A DNA stretch of 64,000 bases, from assembly GCA_018417955.1 (NCBI GenBank), contig JACTVC010000044.1, forward strand, positions 124,001 to 188,000, written 5' to 3'. This document shows, in pieces, positions 11,592 through 23,127 of this stretch. How positions within the stretch are numbered: position 1 is the first letter of the stretch; each line of letters starts with the position of its first letter. The notes beneath the pieces are model-generated. The model did not search any database. It was not told the origin of the DNA and worked only from the letters and a program-made list of their open reading frames with translations. The DNA is from Laccaria trichodermophora. Lineage: Eukaryota > Basidiomycota > Agaricomycetes > Agaricales > Hydnangiaceae. Both the position numbers and the translations under genes were made by a program.

Positions 11592-11727
11592 ATATCTTTT
11601 AGATTAATACATACATCGTGATATCTCTTCTTTCCGTATCCCTCTTGCCTTTAGCGACACCTTACTCTCACTTAACTTGGACTCTGTTGTGTATTGAAAC
11701 AAGCATGTAATTTTAAGAAGACCATGA

Positions 11728-13938
11728 TTATAGAATACGAGGGCAGCTCCCTTCCTTCTCCAACCGCCGGAGCACCTCCACGTTATGAAGCCTGATCATT
11801 TCATCAAGAAAAAAATCGTACTTGTCAGGCAGCATCTCCCGTATGATTGAGCTGTATCCGCCTAGCCACGCGTTTGTCTGCTCTGCAACCGACGTGTTGA
11901 AAAACCAGTTCCCATCATCATCCTGTAGCTCAGGGTACATTGCTGGGTTGCAATTTAGTTGGCAGAACTCATGCGTCACCTTGTGTTTGTTCAGGAAATG
12001 CCAGACGTCAACACACATGCCCACGTCTCGAAACCATGGATCGCCTGAAGCGTCCGCCTGTTGTTTGGCGTCGCAATTTGTATCGTAAAATACATGTTCA
12101 GGCTTGCTTGCTCCTGGGACGGAAAATGCATTCTTGAGCATTATCTACATGACTCTAACAGCTCAATAAGCTGAAGATTATAGCTAACATCCACACGCAC
12201 CAGAAAATTTGACACGGCTTCTGCTCCGAACATGGTTGCGCGCGCAAATATTATGCCACAGGGTCGCACAAGGGTCTCTTCATTGTGTGTTCTCCTTCTC
12301 GAGAGCTGTGTTTTGAGTTTGCGGTTGCCGTCCAATGACTTTTTTGAGCAAGGATCGAGATCCTCAACAACGCCAACTGATCCAGGGTTCTGCTCGTTAA
12401 AGATTTCAACCGCCGTGCCATTTACCTCAAACCATTCAACTTCGTCCTCAACATCTACGTGCTCCCCAGTCACAGAAACTGGAGTTTCTTCACCATAAAG
12501 CACTTGAGCATTTTTCCAACGGTCCTTCAGAACAAATGCAGCATTTCCGCGCGCCTTCTTCTTTCTCTCGATCTCTTGGTGAATAGGGTCTGCGCACGTC
12601 CTCAATTTCTTTGGTGTAAGTTCAATCGGAAGCTCGCAGCCATCAATAGCGCAAATATTATGACGGCCAAAATGTGTTGCGCAAAATCGGTGTTGGTTGT
12701 TTTGAAGCGGCTCTGTGCATCGAAAGATTCCACAGCAGGGGCGGCCAATACTGATCCCATCTGCCACAATGGCCTGAACTTTCCCTGTTGATTGATTAAT
12801 TCCATTAACCCTGATTAGTTATACAATCTTACTGAATTCCCCATCCTCCATTTTGTAAATGCGCATGCATTTTTTGCAGGTATGACGAACAGCGTCGGGC
12901 TGCCCTTCCATAATAATCCGCTTATTTCTTTCCTCCATTGCAGTCTTGAAGCGGTCACTCTGAGAGCCTGTGTGAGGTACACGAAGGAGTGTTCCTTGTG
13001 TTTGATGGTCGTCAAGCAAAGATACAATACTAAAACCATCCCATATGTGTTTTGTCGTGAGCTGGCCGCCAAGTGACCATCCATCAAGGTACATGAGATT
13101 CTCTGACAGGGCCAGATCATAGAGCCGAGCAGCGTTTGTAGCCGAAAACCTGAAGTACTTGAGCATGTAAATAGATAAATGCGGAAAACACATACCATCC
13201 GAGAAGCATTTGTGCAATCCACATTCTCACTACCTTTACTTCCACGTACTGATGCTCACCTACCAATATATAGCTTGGTATACCCATGTAATAGGTTCGG
13301 ACACCATCCCGGACACTAAAATTGTTGTGATAGTTTGTTTGGCACTCTGCGCAACATGGTCGTTCAGTGAATATTTCCAACGAGAACCTCACACGTACTC
13401 GGACAATATACATGTACATTCCATGCAGGTTGGACACCATTTGATAGAGTATAAACGACTGCTTTGCGCTGCTCCTCTTTTTTCAAGGGAGCAATATTTG
13501 CGCAGTCAGGATTGATGCATACACTATTAGGCGGATATAGAGTCAACGCCGCTGCAAGATTCTGGTAAGGCACCATCCACATCAATCCAAATAAAACACA
13601 TTACTAATGCCATAAACCCATCCATGCTCTTTGAACAAAGCATGGTCCTCGCTAGAAAGTGCAGTAGTAGGCATGTTCCAGATATAGTCCTTGAGAAGAC
13701 TCCAGTAGTCATGGATGTACTCTTCGGAAATTTGCAGGGCGTCGCTGAGGAAACTAGAGATGCTGGCGGGAAGCTTATCGGGTGCGTATTCAGGGTCACT
13801 TTGACAGATGCTTTGCGGCTGGAGAATATCGCGCTTCAGATGAGATGCAAGTCGCGCAAATGTCATAAGGGCACTGAAGGAGATCTCTTGAAGCACTACA
13901 TGACCTTTGAGCTGCTCAACTAGGTCAATAAGAAGCAT
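11728..13938 (-). CDS. CxC5-CxC6 KDZ-transposon-type protein
   Basis: Six exons on the minus strand: 13938-13605, 13551-13399, 13346-13196, 13149-12833, 12784-12201 and 12144-11728. The introns are 46-56 bp and every junction keeps frame, giving 651 residues without a stop. The CxC5 region has C123/C128 and CPKC at 161-164, followed by YYMGIPSYILVGEHQYVE and WFSATNAARLYD. The CxC6 region starts at CCGIFRC (about 335) and continues with CATHF and CAIDGC. The C-terminus has YDTNC (about 533), DVWHFLNKHK and NTSVAEQTNAWLGG, resembling the acidic-residue blocks of KDZ transposases. These domains are known from fungal KDZ transposons; catalytic competence here is not shown. The last splice donor (GTGCGT) is the least certain. 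Confidence 0.85.
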
Positions 13939-14082
13939 GGTGAAGTGCGGAAGGCGACGCGACGCGACGCAGAACTAATATTTGAACATCACGTGTCCAA
14001 TGTCACGTTTCCGGCCATACAGATCGCCACACAGATCGCCATACATGATCGCCGTACTTTCCAATGCTGACATGCCCTATTT

Positions 14083-16080
14083 CACGTAATTTGGAGTAGA
14101 TATGGCAGAGTTGCAGTATTTTCTTTCAGAATCACTAGTAGAACCTGGGTGATGGGACACCAATTATGTAATATATATTGCTACATTTCATGTAATCAGA
14201 CTGCAGGGAATTTTACCTTTTTTCTCCATTTTATTTTATGTAATTTGGAGTAAATCTGATAGAGTTACAGTATTTTCTTTCAGAATTGTGAATATGACCT
14301 GCAACAATGACATAATCAATGACGTGCATGTAAGCTCGTCTGAACCCCAGCTAGGGCTCAGACGAGCTTACACGCACGTCATCGCTTAGTCATCATTTTT
14401 GCGAAAATGAAGATGTATATGTATCTCTGCCAATTCTGGTCCAAATGACATGTTTTTTTTTGCACTTTGCACTCCTTGCCTGTGGTATTGTTTTGAAATG
14501 AAGATAAATGTAGGTAAATACAAATAAATAGTCCGAAAGGACATGTGTACTCTCAGGAAACATTGGTTTGCACTTGAATCACATGATATCACATGGTTAC
14601 AAACAAATGCAAAGTGACCTACCGTGCGCGCGGTAGTTCTGTTTGTATATGTTGAATGCTTAGTAATCTCTGCTGGCAGAAACCAAGGTTTCTATGTAGC
14701 TCTGCCACTTCAGATCCAAATGACACAGTTTTTTTTGCAGTATCCAATCCTTGTCTGTGGGATTATTCTGAAATGAGGATAAATGTAGGTAAATACAAAT
14801 AAATAGTCTGAAATGACATATGTATTCTTAGGAAATGTTGGTTTCTGTATACTAAACTTGAATCCACATGATATCACATGGTTAAAAACAAATGCAAACT
14901 GACTTACTGTGTGTGTGGTAGAATTGTTTGCACATGTTGAATGATTAGTAATCTATCTTGGTGGAAATGAGGTTTTATATGCAACTCTGCCAAATCTGGT
15001 CCAAATGATATGGTTTTCTTTTGCAGTTTGCACTCCTTAATTGTAGGATCATTCTGAAATGAGGCTAAATGTAGGTAAATACAAATAATTAGTCTGAAAT
15101 GACATATGTATCCTCAGGAAATGTTGGTGTCTGTATACTGAACTTGAATCCACATGATATCATTTTTAAATAAAAAATAGCACTAAAATAGCAGAAAAAT
15201 CAGGCAAAATCAGAGGTGGTGCCACTGTTGATGATGATGTTGGAGGTTGTTTTCAGGGTCCAGGGGGCATGTCTAAATTAGGAAATGTACGCTTTTTCAG
15301 ATGTAAAATAACAATAAAATAGCAGAAAATTCAGAAAAATTTGGGGGAGGTGCTCACTATTGGTGATGATGTTGGAGGTTGTTTTCAGGGTCCAGGGCAC
15401 ATTTCCAAATATGGTAATTTAGCCAAAAATAACCACAAAATAACTGAAAAATCAGAAAGAAATGGAGGGTGGTGTTCATCATTGGTGATGACATTGGGGG
15501 TTGTTTTCAGGGTCCAGGGTGCATACCTAAATATGGTAATATAGCAGAAACAGCCTGAAAAAAAGCCAAAAAAATTAGAAAAACTGGGGGATGGTGCCCA
15601 TTGCTAGTAATAATGTTGAGTAATGTTGTCAGGGTCCAGGGTCCATTTCTAAATATGGTAATATACCCAAAGATGGCCAAAAAATACCCCAAAAATCAGG
15701 AAAAAATGGGAGATAGTGCTTATTCTTGGTGATAACATGAGGTAATGTTGTCAGGGTCCAGGGTCTAGTTCCAAATATGGTAATATATCCAAAATTAGGT
15801 GGAAAATAGCAGAAAAATGAGAAAGATATTTGAATGATGTATAGAACATCAGACACTGCCTTCAGAGTCCATTCCACAAAGAAAATATCACCTTCTTTGA
15901 CCAAAAAGTGAAGAAAACCAAGTGAAGAATAATTTTATCTATCAGGGTCCATGTAATGGGATCTTGGGATGATAGTCACATGATCAATTATGAAAAATGG
16001 TGAAAATGAAAGTTGTAGCCATACACTGTAGCTTCTCGACTCTATGTGAGCTATATTCTGAACTGCTTCCATTGTCAAGA
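14083..16080 (+). mobile_element. Right half of a B-type element
   Basis: From about 14083 the sequence is almost identical to element B (48160 onward). It includes the hairpin around GTAAGCTCGTCTGA at 14330-14388, the CTACCG/CGGTAG hairpin near 14623, and repeats of the CAGGGTCCAGGG module. The left end of B is absent because the KDZ-type gene pair joins here. At 16080 it breaks off inside the B sequence GTCAAGACATATG, where reversed element C is inserted. Any open frames are shared with every B copy and are not genes. Confidence 0.8.
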
Positions 16081-16563
16081 CTTGTGTTAAAGGCCATTGC
16101 AAGCATGGCAGAAACGAGTCCTCTTTTGCAAAGGCAATAGAAACCAATTTCTATTTTTTCTTCTTTTTTCTGTCATTCTGGGTACATTTTTATCACACAC
16201 AAGTAAATCTTTCTATATAAGTCTTCTTCTGGACTCTAAACAAATTACCCCAGCATCATCACCATCAATAAAAAACATTTCTATTGTTTTTTGCTTATTT
16301 TCTGATTATATGCAGGTAGATTACCATATTTGGAAGTCCACCCTAGAGCCTGAAACTGTTACCCATCATCATTACTAACAATAAGCACCATCCTTTAATT
16401 TTCACTGATTTTCTTGACATTTTATAACTATTTTTTAATGGATTACCATATTTGGATGTCTGCTCTGTACCCTGAACACTGTAGCAAACTTATACTACAA
16501 AGTTGACTGATATACAATAAAAGACTGCAGATGTCAGACATAGACTACAAAGTTAGATTATCT

Positions 16564-17190
16564 CTACAAGAGGAGCACTTTACAGTGTAGGGCTACAACT
16601 TCTGCAGCAATGGATGCACGGTGGCCTCCAGAGGTACACCACCATTCACCTGCATCCTGCACTTCAGCTCGTTTTTGTGCTGTTTGCTCCAGACTTTTGG
16701 TATGACATGTGGTGCATGTTTTGTACAGTACGTCAGTCTGGCCCTTCTTGAAGTTCTTCCGTTTCTTGATTTTATGGCATTTGGTGCAGCACTCGGCTTT
16801 TTGACATGAATGACAACGATTGTATGGATTTTCGTTGCCCTCCTCAGCCCGAAAGTGTGCAAGAGGAAACCTATCCTTGCATAGATCACACACCTTCTGA
16901 GGACGAATGCAGATTGTAAGGCCAGTGGTTGCACGAGCACGCCTGTGTGCCTTGCGTTCAGCCTCTTCTATGCCACAGAGACGACACATCTCGCACTCGG
17001 TGTTCCATTGATGAGGGTTGTTTCAATGAAAGACACCAACGCAATGGGTGCAAATAGTGGTCTTGCAATGACAGGCTGTACATTGGGGAGGCATTGAGGG
17101 CTGGCAATGGCAAGTAGAGTTGAGCAGACATTCTGGCTGTGCAATATATTCTGTGCTGGCCACCAAGGCCACATTTCCATGTATTGTTCA
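16564..17190 (-). pseudogene. Cys-rich zinc-cluster fragment inside element C
   Basis: A minus-strand frame of about 141 residues (16564-16989) extends upstream in the same frame to about 17155 through one TGA. It is dense in CxxC pairs: CHCQPSMPPQC, CTACHCKTTICTHC, CEMCRLC, VCDLCKDRFPLAHF, CHSCQKAECCTKC and KTCTTC. The pattern suggests several treble-clef or binuclear zinc sites. The TGA between GVFH and NNPHQW may be a CGA-to-TGA change or lie in a short intron. I cannot name the family. Its position inside a mobile element suggests a captured gene piece. Confidence 0.5.
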
Positions 17191-17589
17191 TTGTGCAGAG
17201 CGATGTGCCGAGGCGCGTCCTGTCACCATCACGACAATGTCACGCTTATCCGAGTCAGTGGCAAAGTTCAGTAGTACATCGCAACACCATTTTCAAAGCA
17301 TAACCACCCCTTTTTTTGGGACATTCATGAGCTGTGCTTATGGTACAGATATGTAGTGAGTCTGGGGATGTTACAGTACAAAATACAGTTGGAATTCCTA
17401 AGTTTTTCAGTTAGACCCATCTTTGCGAATCCAGAATTTGTTCTTGTTTGTTTGGGACTTTTGCGCTTTAGAGAAGGATTGTGAGCGAAGCGAGCAATCA
17501 AGTTCCATCTCATAGTAATGTCTCCAACATATCTTGTGGATAAGATCCAGACCATGTGACCCAATGGACCAGAAGACAAGTGATTTGTG

Positions 17590-17965
17590 GTTGATGGCAG
17601 ATGTCTTGTCTACAATGAACACTGGAATGAATGCTTCCCCTATCTATACAAAGTTGCCACCCATCCTCTGGTGCATAACACCATCAATGTCAAATGCATC
17701 CTCATGTACATGGTAGACATGGATCCTGCAGCATTAAAACACACAAGCTGCATGGGAAGACACCTTATGCATTTCCCTTGGTCCAGACACCACAATGGCT
17801 CAACATGGTAAGCAAATGCAAGTGGATCAACACTGTTGTCTTTAACATTTTATCACAGGGCTTCTTTGCCTCATGGATGGCACTGTCATATATGCCTGCA
17901 TGTTGAACTGTCCTAAGGATTGAGTGACTGAACTACAGATGGCAGAATATGATGTAATCAATTCA
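17590..17965 (+). pseudogene. Decayed copy of the gene fragment at 41183
   Basis: Words here match the exons at 41183-41469 at the nucleotide level. One stretch is around GACATGGATCCTGCAGCATT. The other, near 17948-17990, is ATGGCAGAATATGATGTAAT followed by GGTGCTTGGTGGGGTA, corresponding to ATGCCGGAGTATGATGTTGT and the splice donor there. Frameshifts are visible. It is best read as a captured, decaying exon pair. Confidence 0.45.
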
Positions 17966-18239
17966 TGGTGCTTGGTGGGGTAGGCAGATTAATACAATGT
18001 AACACAATAAATTGTTAAATATCAATTCAGAAAACATCTCCTCAATCCTGAAGTAGTAAAAAGAGTTGTATATTGTCCAAGGCATGATACTGGGCAAACC
18101 TGAGGATATGACCAGGGATGCATGCACCAACTAAAACAACAAAGAGAAATATGTAGGGGGTGCTGCCATCAAACAGACCAGTGTTAAAGGTGTGAAGGGG
18201 ACCCACTGCTATTCTACTACTTGCACACATGTAGTATCA

Positions 18240-19570
18240 AAACAAGTCTACACTGAAGGGAATTGAGCCACAGGAAGGTCTTGGGCAGAGTTTAGCATAA
18301 GTTCAAAAAACACGAAATTACAAACAGACGTACCTCCACAAAGGGTCAATGGATTCATAAGCGGTTTGTTGGAGCGTTTTCGAGATGTGAAGTAGTGTCC
18401 AAATGAGTCTACGTTGAAGGAAATTGAGCCACAGGAAGGTCTTGGGCAGAGTTCACGATAAGTGCAAAAACATGAAAATACAAATAGACGTACCTCCACG
18501 AGGAGTTGACGGTTTCGTAAACGGTTTCTTGGAGCGTTTTCGGGACATAATGCACTATCCAAACGAGTCTACGTTGAAGGAAATCAAGGCACAAGAAGGT
18601 CCTGGGCATAGTGTATTATAAGTCCAAAAAACATGAAATTACAAACAGACGTACCTCCACGAAGGGTTGATGGATTCGTAAACGGTTTGTTGGATCGTTT
18701 TTACGATGTGTAGTAGTGTCTAAACGAGTCTACGTTGAAGGAAATCGAGCCACAGAAAGGACTTGGGTAGAGTTGAGCATAAGTGCAAAAACACGAAATT
18801 ACAAACTGACGTACCTCCACGAAGGGATGACGGATTCGTAAATGGTTTGTTGGAGCGTCTTCGGGACATGTATTAGTATCCAAAAGAGTCTACGTTGAGG
18901 GAAATTGAGGCACAGGAAGGTCTTGGGCAGAGTTTAGCAGAAGTGCAAAAACACGAAAGTACAAATAGACGTACCTCCACGAGGAGTTGACGGATTCGTA
19001 AACGATTTTTTGGAGCGTTTTCGGGACATGAAGCACTATCCAAACGAGTCTACGTTGAGGGAAATCGAAGCACAGGAAGGTCTTGGGCAGGTTTAGCAGA
19101 AGTGCAAAAACACTAAAGTACAAATAGATGTACCTCCACGAAGAGTTGACGGTTTCGTAAACGGTTTGTCGGAGCGTTTTCGGGACGTAAAGTAGTATCC
19201 AAACAAGTTTACGTTGACGGAAATCGATCCACAGGAAGGTCTTGGGCAGAGTTTAGCAGAAGTGCAAAAACACGAAGATACAAATAGACGTACCTCCACG
19301 AAGAGTTGACGGTTTCGTAAACGGTTTGTCGGAGCATTTTTGGGATGTGAAGTAGTATCCAAACGAGTCTACGTTGAAGGAAATCGAGGCACAGGAAGGC
19401 CAAGCTTGGGCAGAGTTTAGCAGAAGTGCAAAAACACGAAAGTACAAACAAACATACCTCCACGAGGAGTTGACGGATTCGTAAACGGTTTCTTGGAGCG
19501 TTTTCGGGACGTGAAGCACGATCCAAACGAGTCTACGTTGAAGCGAATCGAGCCACAGGAAGGTCCTGGG
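18240..19570 (+). repeat. Satellite array of element C, forward part
   Basis: About eight degenerate units of roughly 155-175 bp. Each has GTACCTCCACGA, GTAAACGGTTT, GGAGCGTTTTCGGGAC, CCAAACGAGTCTACGTTGA, and GCAAAAACACGAAA. The order and orientation match the 160-bp satellite of element A, but the sequence is strongly diverged. Open frames across units are repeat artefacts. Confidence 0.85.
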
Positions 19571-19607
19571 CAGAGGTTGGCATTAGGGCAAAAAGACGAG
19601 TCACGGC

Positions 19608-19695
19608 ATTGCCCGAAAATGACGTACTTCCTTTGCGGGCTACCTTCAAAATGCAAGGTAGCCCACAAGGGAAGTACGTCATTTTCGGAAATTTC
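19608..19695. repeat. Long palindrome between satellite arrays (element C)
   Basis: CCGAAAATGACGTACTTCC is followed by GCGGGCTACCTT, a loop around CAAAATG, and the complementary arm ending GTACGTCATTTTCGG. The arms are about 35 nt with few mismatches. The same palindrome occurs in both A copies at 45910-45988 and 60956-61034. Confidence 0.9.
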
Positions 19696-19849
19696 CGTGA
19701 CTCAACTTGTGAGTCATTCCTTTTGATCAGCAGAATATTCACCATTATCCTCACAACTTCTCAGCACCTTCCTGCAATCCGTTTCGCTTGAGCGTGGACT
19801 CGATTCAATACCTACGCATTCCACGAACAAGCTCCACAAAACCGTTTAC

Positions 19850-20495
19850 AAAACGGTCAACTTCCCATGGAGGTAAGTATCACTTTGTAGTATATTCGCA
19901 TTTTTGCACTCATGCTCACAAGCTCTCAGTACCTTAATCTGGACCGTTTGGTGTGCGCGTGGGCTCGTTCGGATAGCCCCAAACTCCCTGAAAACGGACC
20001 ACCAAACCGTTTGTGAAATGGTTGAGGCCTCGTGGAGGTAGGTCACTTTGTATATTCGCTTTTTTGCACACATCCTCACAAGCTCTCAGTGCCTCATTCT
20101 GGTCCGTTTGGCGTGGGCGTGGGCTCGTTCGGATACCCCCATACTCCCTGAAAACAGTCCAGAAAACTGCTTTCAAAATGGTTGAGGCCTTGTGGAGGTA
20201 AGTCACTTTGTATATTCGCTTTTTTGCACATATGCTCACAAGCTCCAGTACCTTAATCTGGTCCATTTGGCATGCACATGGGCTCGTTCGGATACCCCCA
20301 GACTCCCTGAAAACGGTCCACCAAACTGTCTGTGAAATAGTTGAGGCCTCATGGAGGTAAGTCAAATTGTATATTTGCCTTTTTGAATTTATGCTGACAA
20401 TCGCTCAGCACCTTACTCTCGTTCATTTGGCATGCATGTGGGCTTGTTCGGATGCTCCCAAACTCCCTGAATATGATCAACAAAACTGTTTATGA
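19850..20495 (-). repeat. Satellite array of element C, reversed part
   Basis: Four units run in the opposite orientation to the array at 18240-19570. Each has GGAGGTAAGT, TATATTCGCTTTTTTGCAC, CTCAG, GGGCTCGTTCGGATA and CCGTTTGTGAAATGGTTGAG. GGTAAGT and the pyrimidine tract plus CTCAG have the layout of a short intron of about 53 bp. Confidence 0.85.
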
Positions 20496-20848
20496 AATGG
20501 TTGAGGCCTTGGTTGATTGTTATACATTGAATATAAAGAAATATAATTGAATCGGGTTGATAACACTGTGGAAATGTTGAGGAAGCTTGCAAGAACAGGG
20601 CTAGCAAATAATTTGAGTAAAGAGAGAGCAGAGGCATCACTATTTATGTGCTCAGGGTGCTAAAAGCCAGTGTTAAGCAATGATTTGGTAGATTTGACTA
20701 GAAAATACAATGAGGAGGATGAGGCATTCAACTGTGGGAAGAAATCATTTTTGTGGGAGAAAGTCAAATTTCAGCATTACCGCGCTGAAAAAAGTCTTGA
20801 GATCCCAGGTAATAAACGAGTCTCTTCGTAAACTCAGAGGACTCATAA

Positions 20849-22141
20849 TATAAAAGATTACAGCTTGTCAGCAGGTTGGTGGTTCAAACTAAGCCAGAGG
20901 CAAGATCACATTGCCAGTTGATTTACCTTATGAACTGTAGCAGTAAATGACAAGTTGGAAGGTGAGATCCCCTGGGGTCACCTATATCATGATGACTACA
21001 TGTTGGAAGGTTCTGGTTGATGTTATAGAGTAGAGGAGGCTGTAAGGCTGTATTAGGTATACAGCTGTCTACACTACCATATATATGGACCAGTAGATGA
21101 AGGAGTAATCTTTCATTTATCCAACCTTTTGGTGTAGAATTTCCAGAGAAGGAGTGGAGATTATGCAGTGGAATTTTGAAGCATGAATGATCTCCACTTG
21201 ATACTGGCAGAATTTCTCTTGATGTATTGTAGCTGATCACAGCTTGGTTTTAACACCATTATCATTTTGGCTCACTATACAACATTCATCAACAGCTCCC
21301 CACATATAACAAACACATAGATAGTGTGTTACACATCTGCTGGGAGGTGAGGATCATTGAATAGTGCACTTTATATGCTCATAGTGATCATCTAGTTACT
21401 GTCATTTGTAGATAGTATAGACATATTGCATGTAGATATAGACATTGTAATGTGTAGGTATGGTGTAGGGAATGCATAAGATTTGTAGGTACCCTACTAC
21501 TATTACAAGGACATAACAATGACCCAATACACATTCACTACCAACATGCAATACACCACCCTGTAGGAAATTCAATATATTGGTTCTTGATATTATATAA
21601 AACCATTGTAAATGGTGCAGAGGATTCCACAAAGGAGAAGAGTAAGGGTTGTTTGGGTATTGTCTTTGGCATGGGGACAGAGCAGCAAAACATAAGAGCA
21701 AGGCCATGGATAGGCATGGAAGCAATAGCACAAATAATAGACAAACATCTGACTCATTATGTAGTTATTCATATTCTATATCATGTGATCTGCCTTCTGA
21801 CACTACCACTGCTGTCAGAAAAAAAGAAGAAATAATAATAGACCATTACTAATGGCCTGTGCACATTTCCTATTATGGAAATATATATAGAAAATGAGAG
21901 AAAAAAGGGGGGAAATAGATATGTGGTCAATATGGTAATTAATACACATACAGCCAGAAAAATCAGAAAAGAAATTCAATAATGCTAGAAAATTAGAAAA
22001 TTAAACTTAAAATAATAATGTATTGTTGAAAATATTGGGGTACAATATACAGGGTCTGTGCATATTTTCCAATATGGTAATCATTATAAATATATGAAGA
22101 AAAATAAGAAAAAATTCAAATGATATGTGATAATTTTGATG
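20849..22141. other. Interval with no supported gene
   Basis: Short open frames exist on both strands (for example minus 20923-21240) but all are broken by stops and show no recognisable motif. A decayed coding segment around 20950-21240 is possible, but I cannot support it. Confidence 0.5.
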
Positions 22142-22445
22142 TTACGAGTCCTCTGAGTTTACGAAGAGACTCGTTTATTACCCTGTATCTCAAGGATTTT
22201 TTCAGCGTTCTAACACAGAATTTAGCCTTTCTCCCACGAAAATTGATGGCTTCCCACAGTCAGGGATTTTGAAGACTTTGTCCAGGGTTTGTAGTCTTCT
22301 GTTAGCGTTTTTTGTAGTCAACACTACAATGTATTACTGACCGTGTGAACTGTCTGGTGATGGCGTGGATTCTTGCTCAAAATGGTCATCACCGGTTAAA
22401 GGCACGTTATATAGCCGACACAAGTCATATCGTTTTGAATGGGCA
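22142..22445 (+). mobile_element. Isolated left end, family 1
   Basis: It starts TTACGAGTCCTCTGAG with the hairpin partner AGAGACTCGT, then AGCGTTCTAACAC and CTCCCACGAAAATTGATGG as in element B. B-like similarity fades by about 22445 and no matching right end is seen. Confidence 0.65.
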
Positions 22446-23127
22446 TCTATATCAACATCAACAAGGACGGTGATGGTCCTCATTTCCCATGACTGATTCT
22501 TCCTTCATTATATATACTAAATGCTTTTATAATCATTTCATCTGGCACCCATGGGATATGAACTTTGACCCACCGACCAAATACACAACAATGCAACCTG
22601 TGGGCCAATCAAGTTGACAAGGCATTTTGCATGTTCCTATGTCAAGTGTGTTATGGGTGGTATCAGATGTGAGCATGAATGTGATATCCAAAGAACCCCA
22701 AGAAGAAGGTAAACGAATGACAGTATATTGCCAAAACCTTGCAGAAGGTTTCAGCAGTTCCTATCGTCACGTATTGTTGTTTGGCAATGACATTGATCAC
22801 AAATATTTATAGTTGTACATCAGATTTTTTAAATGCCTCTCGTGCCTTGAAATGACGCATTGATCGGGAAGTGAATGTACATCATTGTTTGTGCCTTTCC
22901 TTGCTTCTTGTGCCTTCCGATGACACACATTCACTTCCCAATCACATTGATGGGAAGTGAATGTGCGTCATCGTTTTGGGTGGTGGGGTATATGCCATCA
23001 AAGCTTGGGGAAATTTCTCCAATTATAGATGCCACGTGTGAGCTTGATACCAATGTTATTGATGCTTGTTTATCAGCAGCATGCAAGGTTTGAAATCACG
23101 CAAATTGGCTGCAGGCTGTTTTGTTCA
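22446..23127. other. Non-coding interval with a hairpin
   Basis: 22917-22972 forms a hairpin: GATGACACACATTCACTTCC pairs with GGAAGTGAATGTGCGTCATC across a short loop. A third related copy of the arm lies at 22868-22892. Nothing else is supported. Confidence 0.55.

Larger units (their letters stand above)
16081..20848 (-). mobile_element. Element C: reversed A-type rolling-circle-like element
   Basis: On the minus strand it starts TTATGAGTCCTCTGAG (ending at 20848) and ends with GAGGACTCGT, a GCCATgcttgcAATGGC hairpin and CACAAG at 16081. The 0.4 kb next to the right end matches element A at 62400-62784. The interior holds gene fragments, two satellite arrays in opposite orientation and a long palindrome. 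The flank at 16080 is element B sequence, while the flank at 20849 is not, so the left side has been rearranged or the element is chimeric. Confidence 0.75.

Noticed and set aside
11728..13938. Reading the KDZ-type locus as a pseudogene of several broken ORFs
   Set aside because: All breaks are explained by five 46-56 bp GT-AG introns that restore one frame and rebuild motifs such as CPKC and WFSATNAARLYD.
14386..14592. 68-residue ORF found identically in three places
   Set aside because: It is part of the non-coding interior of element B and crosses a hairpin; identity reflects copy number, not selection.
20860..20925. tRNA-like B-box (GGTTCAAACTA)
   Set aside because: No matching A-box and no cloverleaf could be folded by eye.
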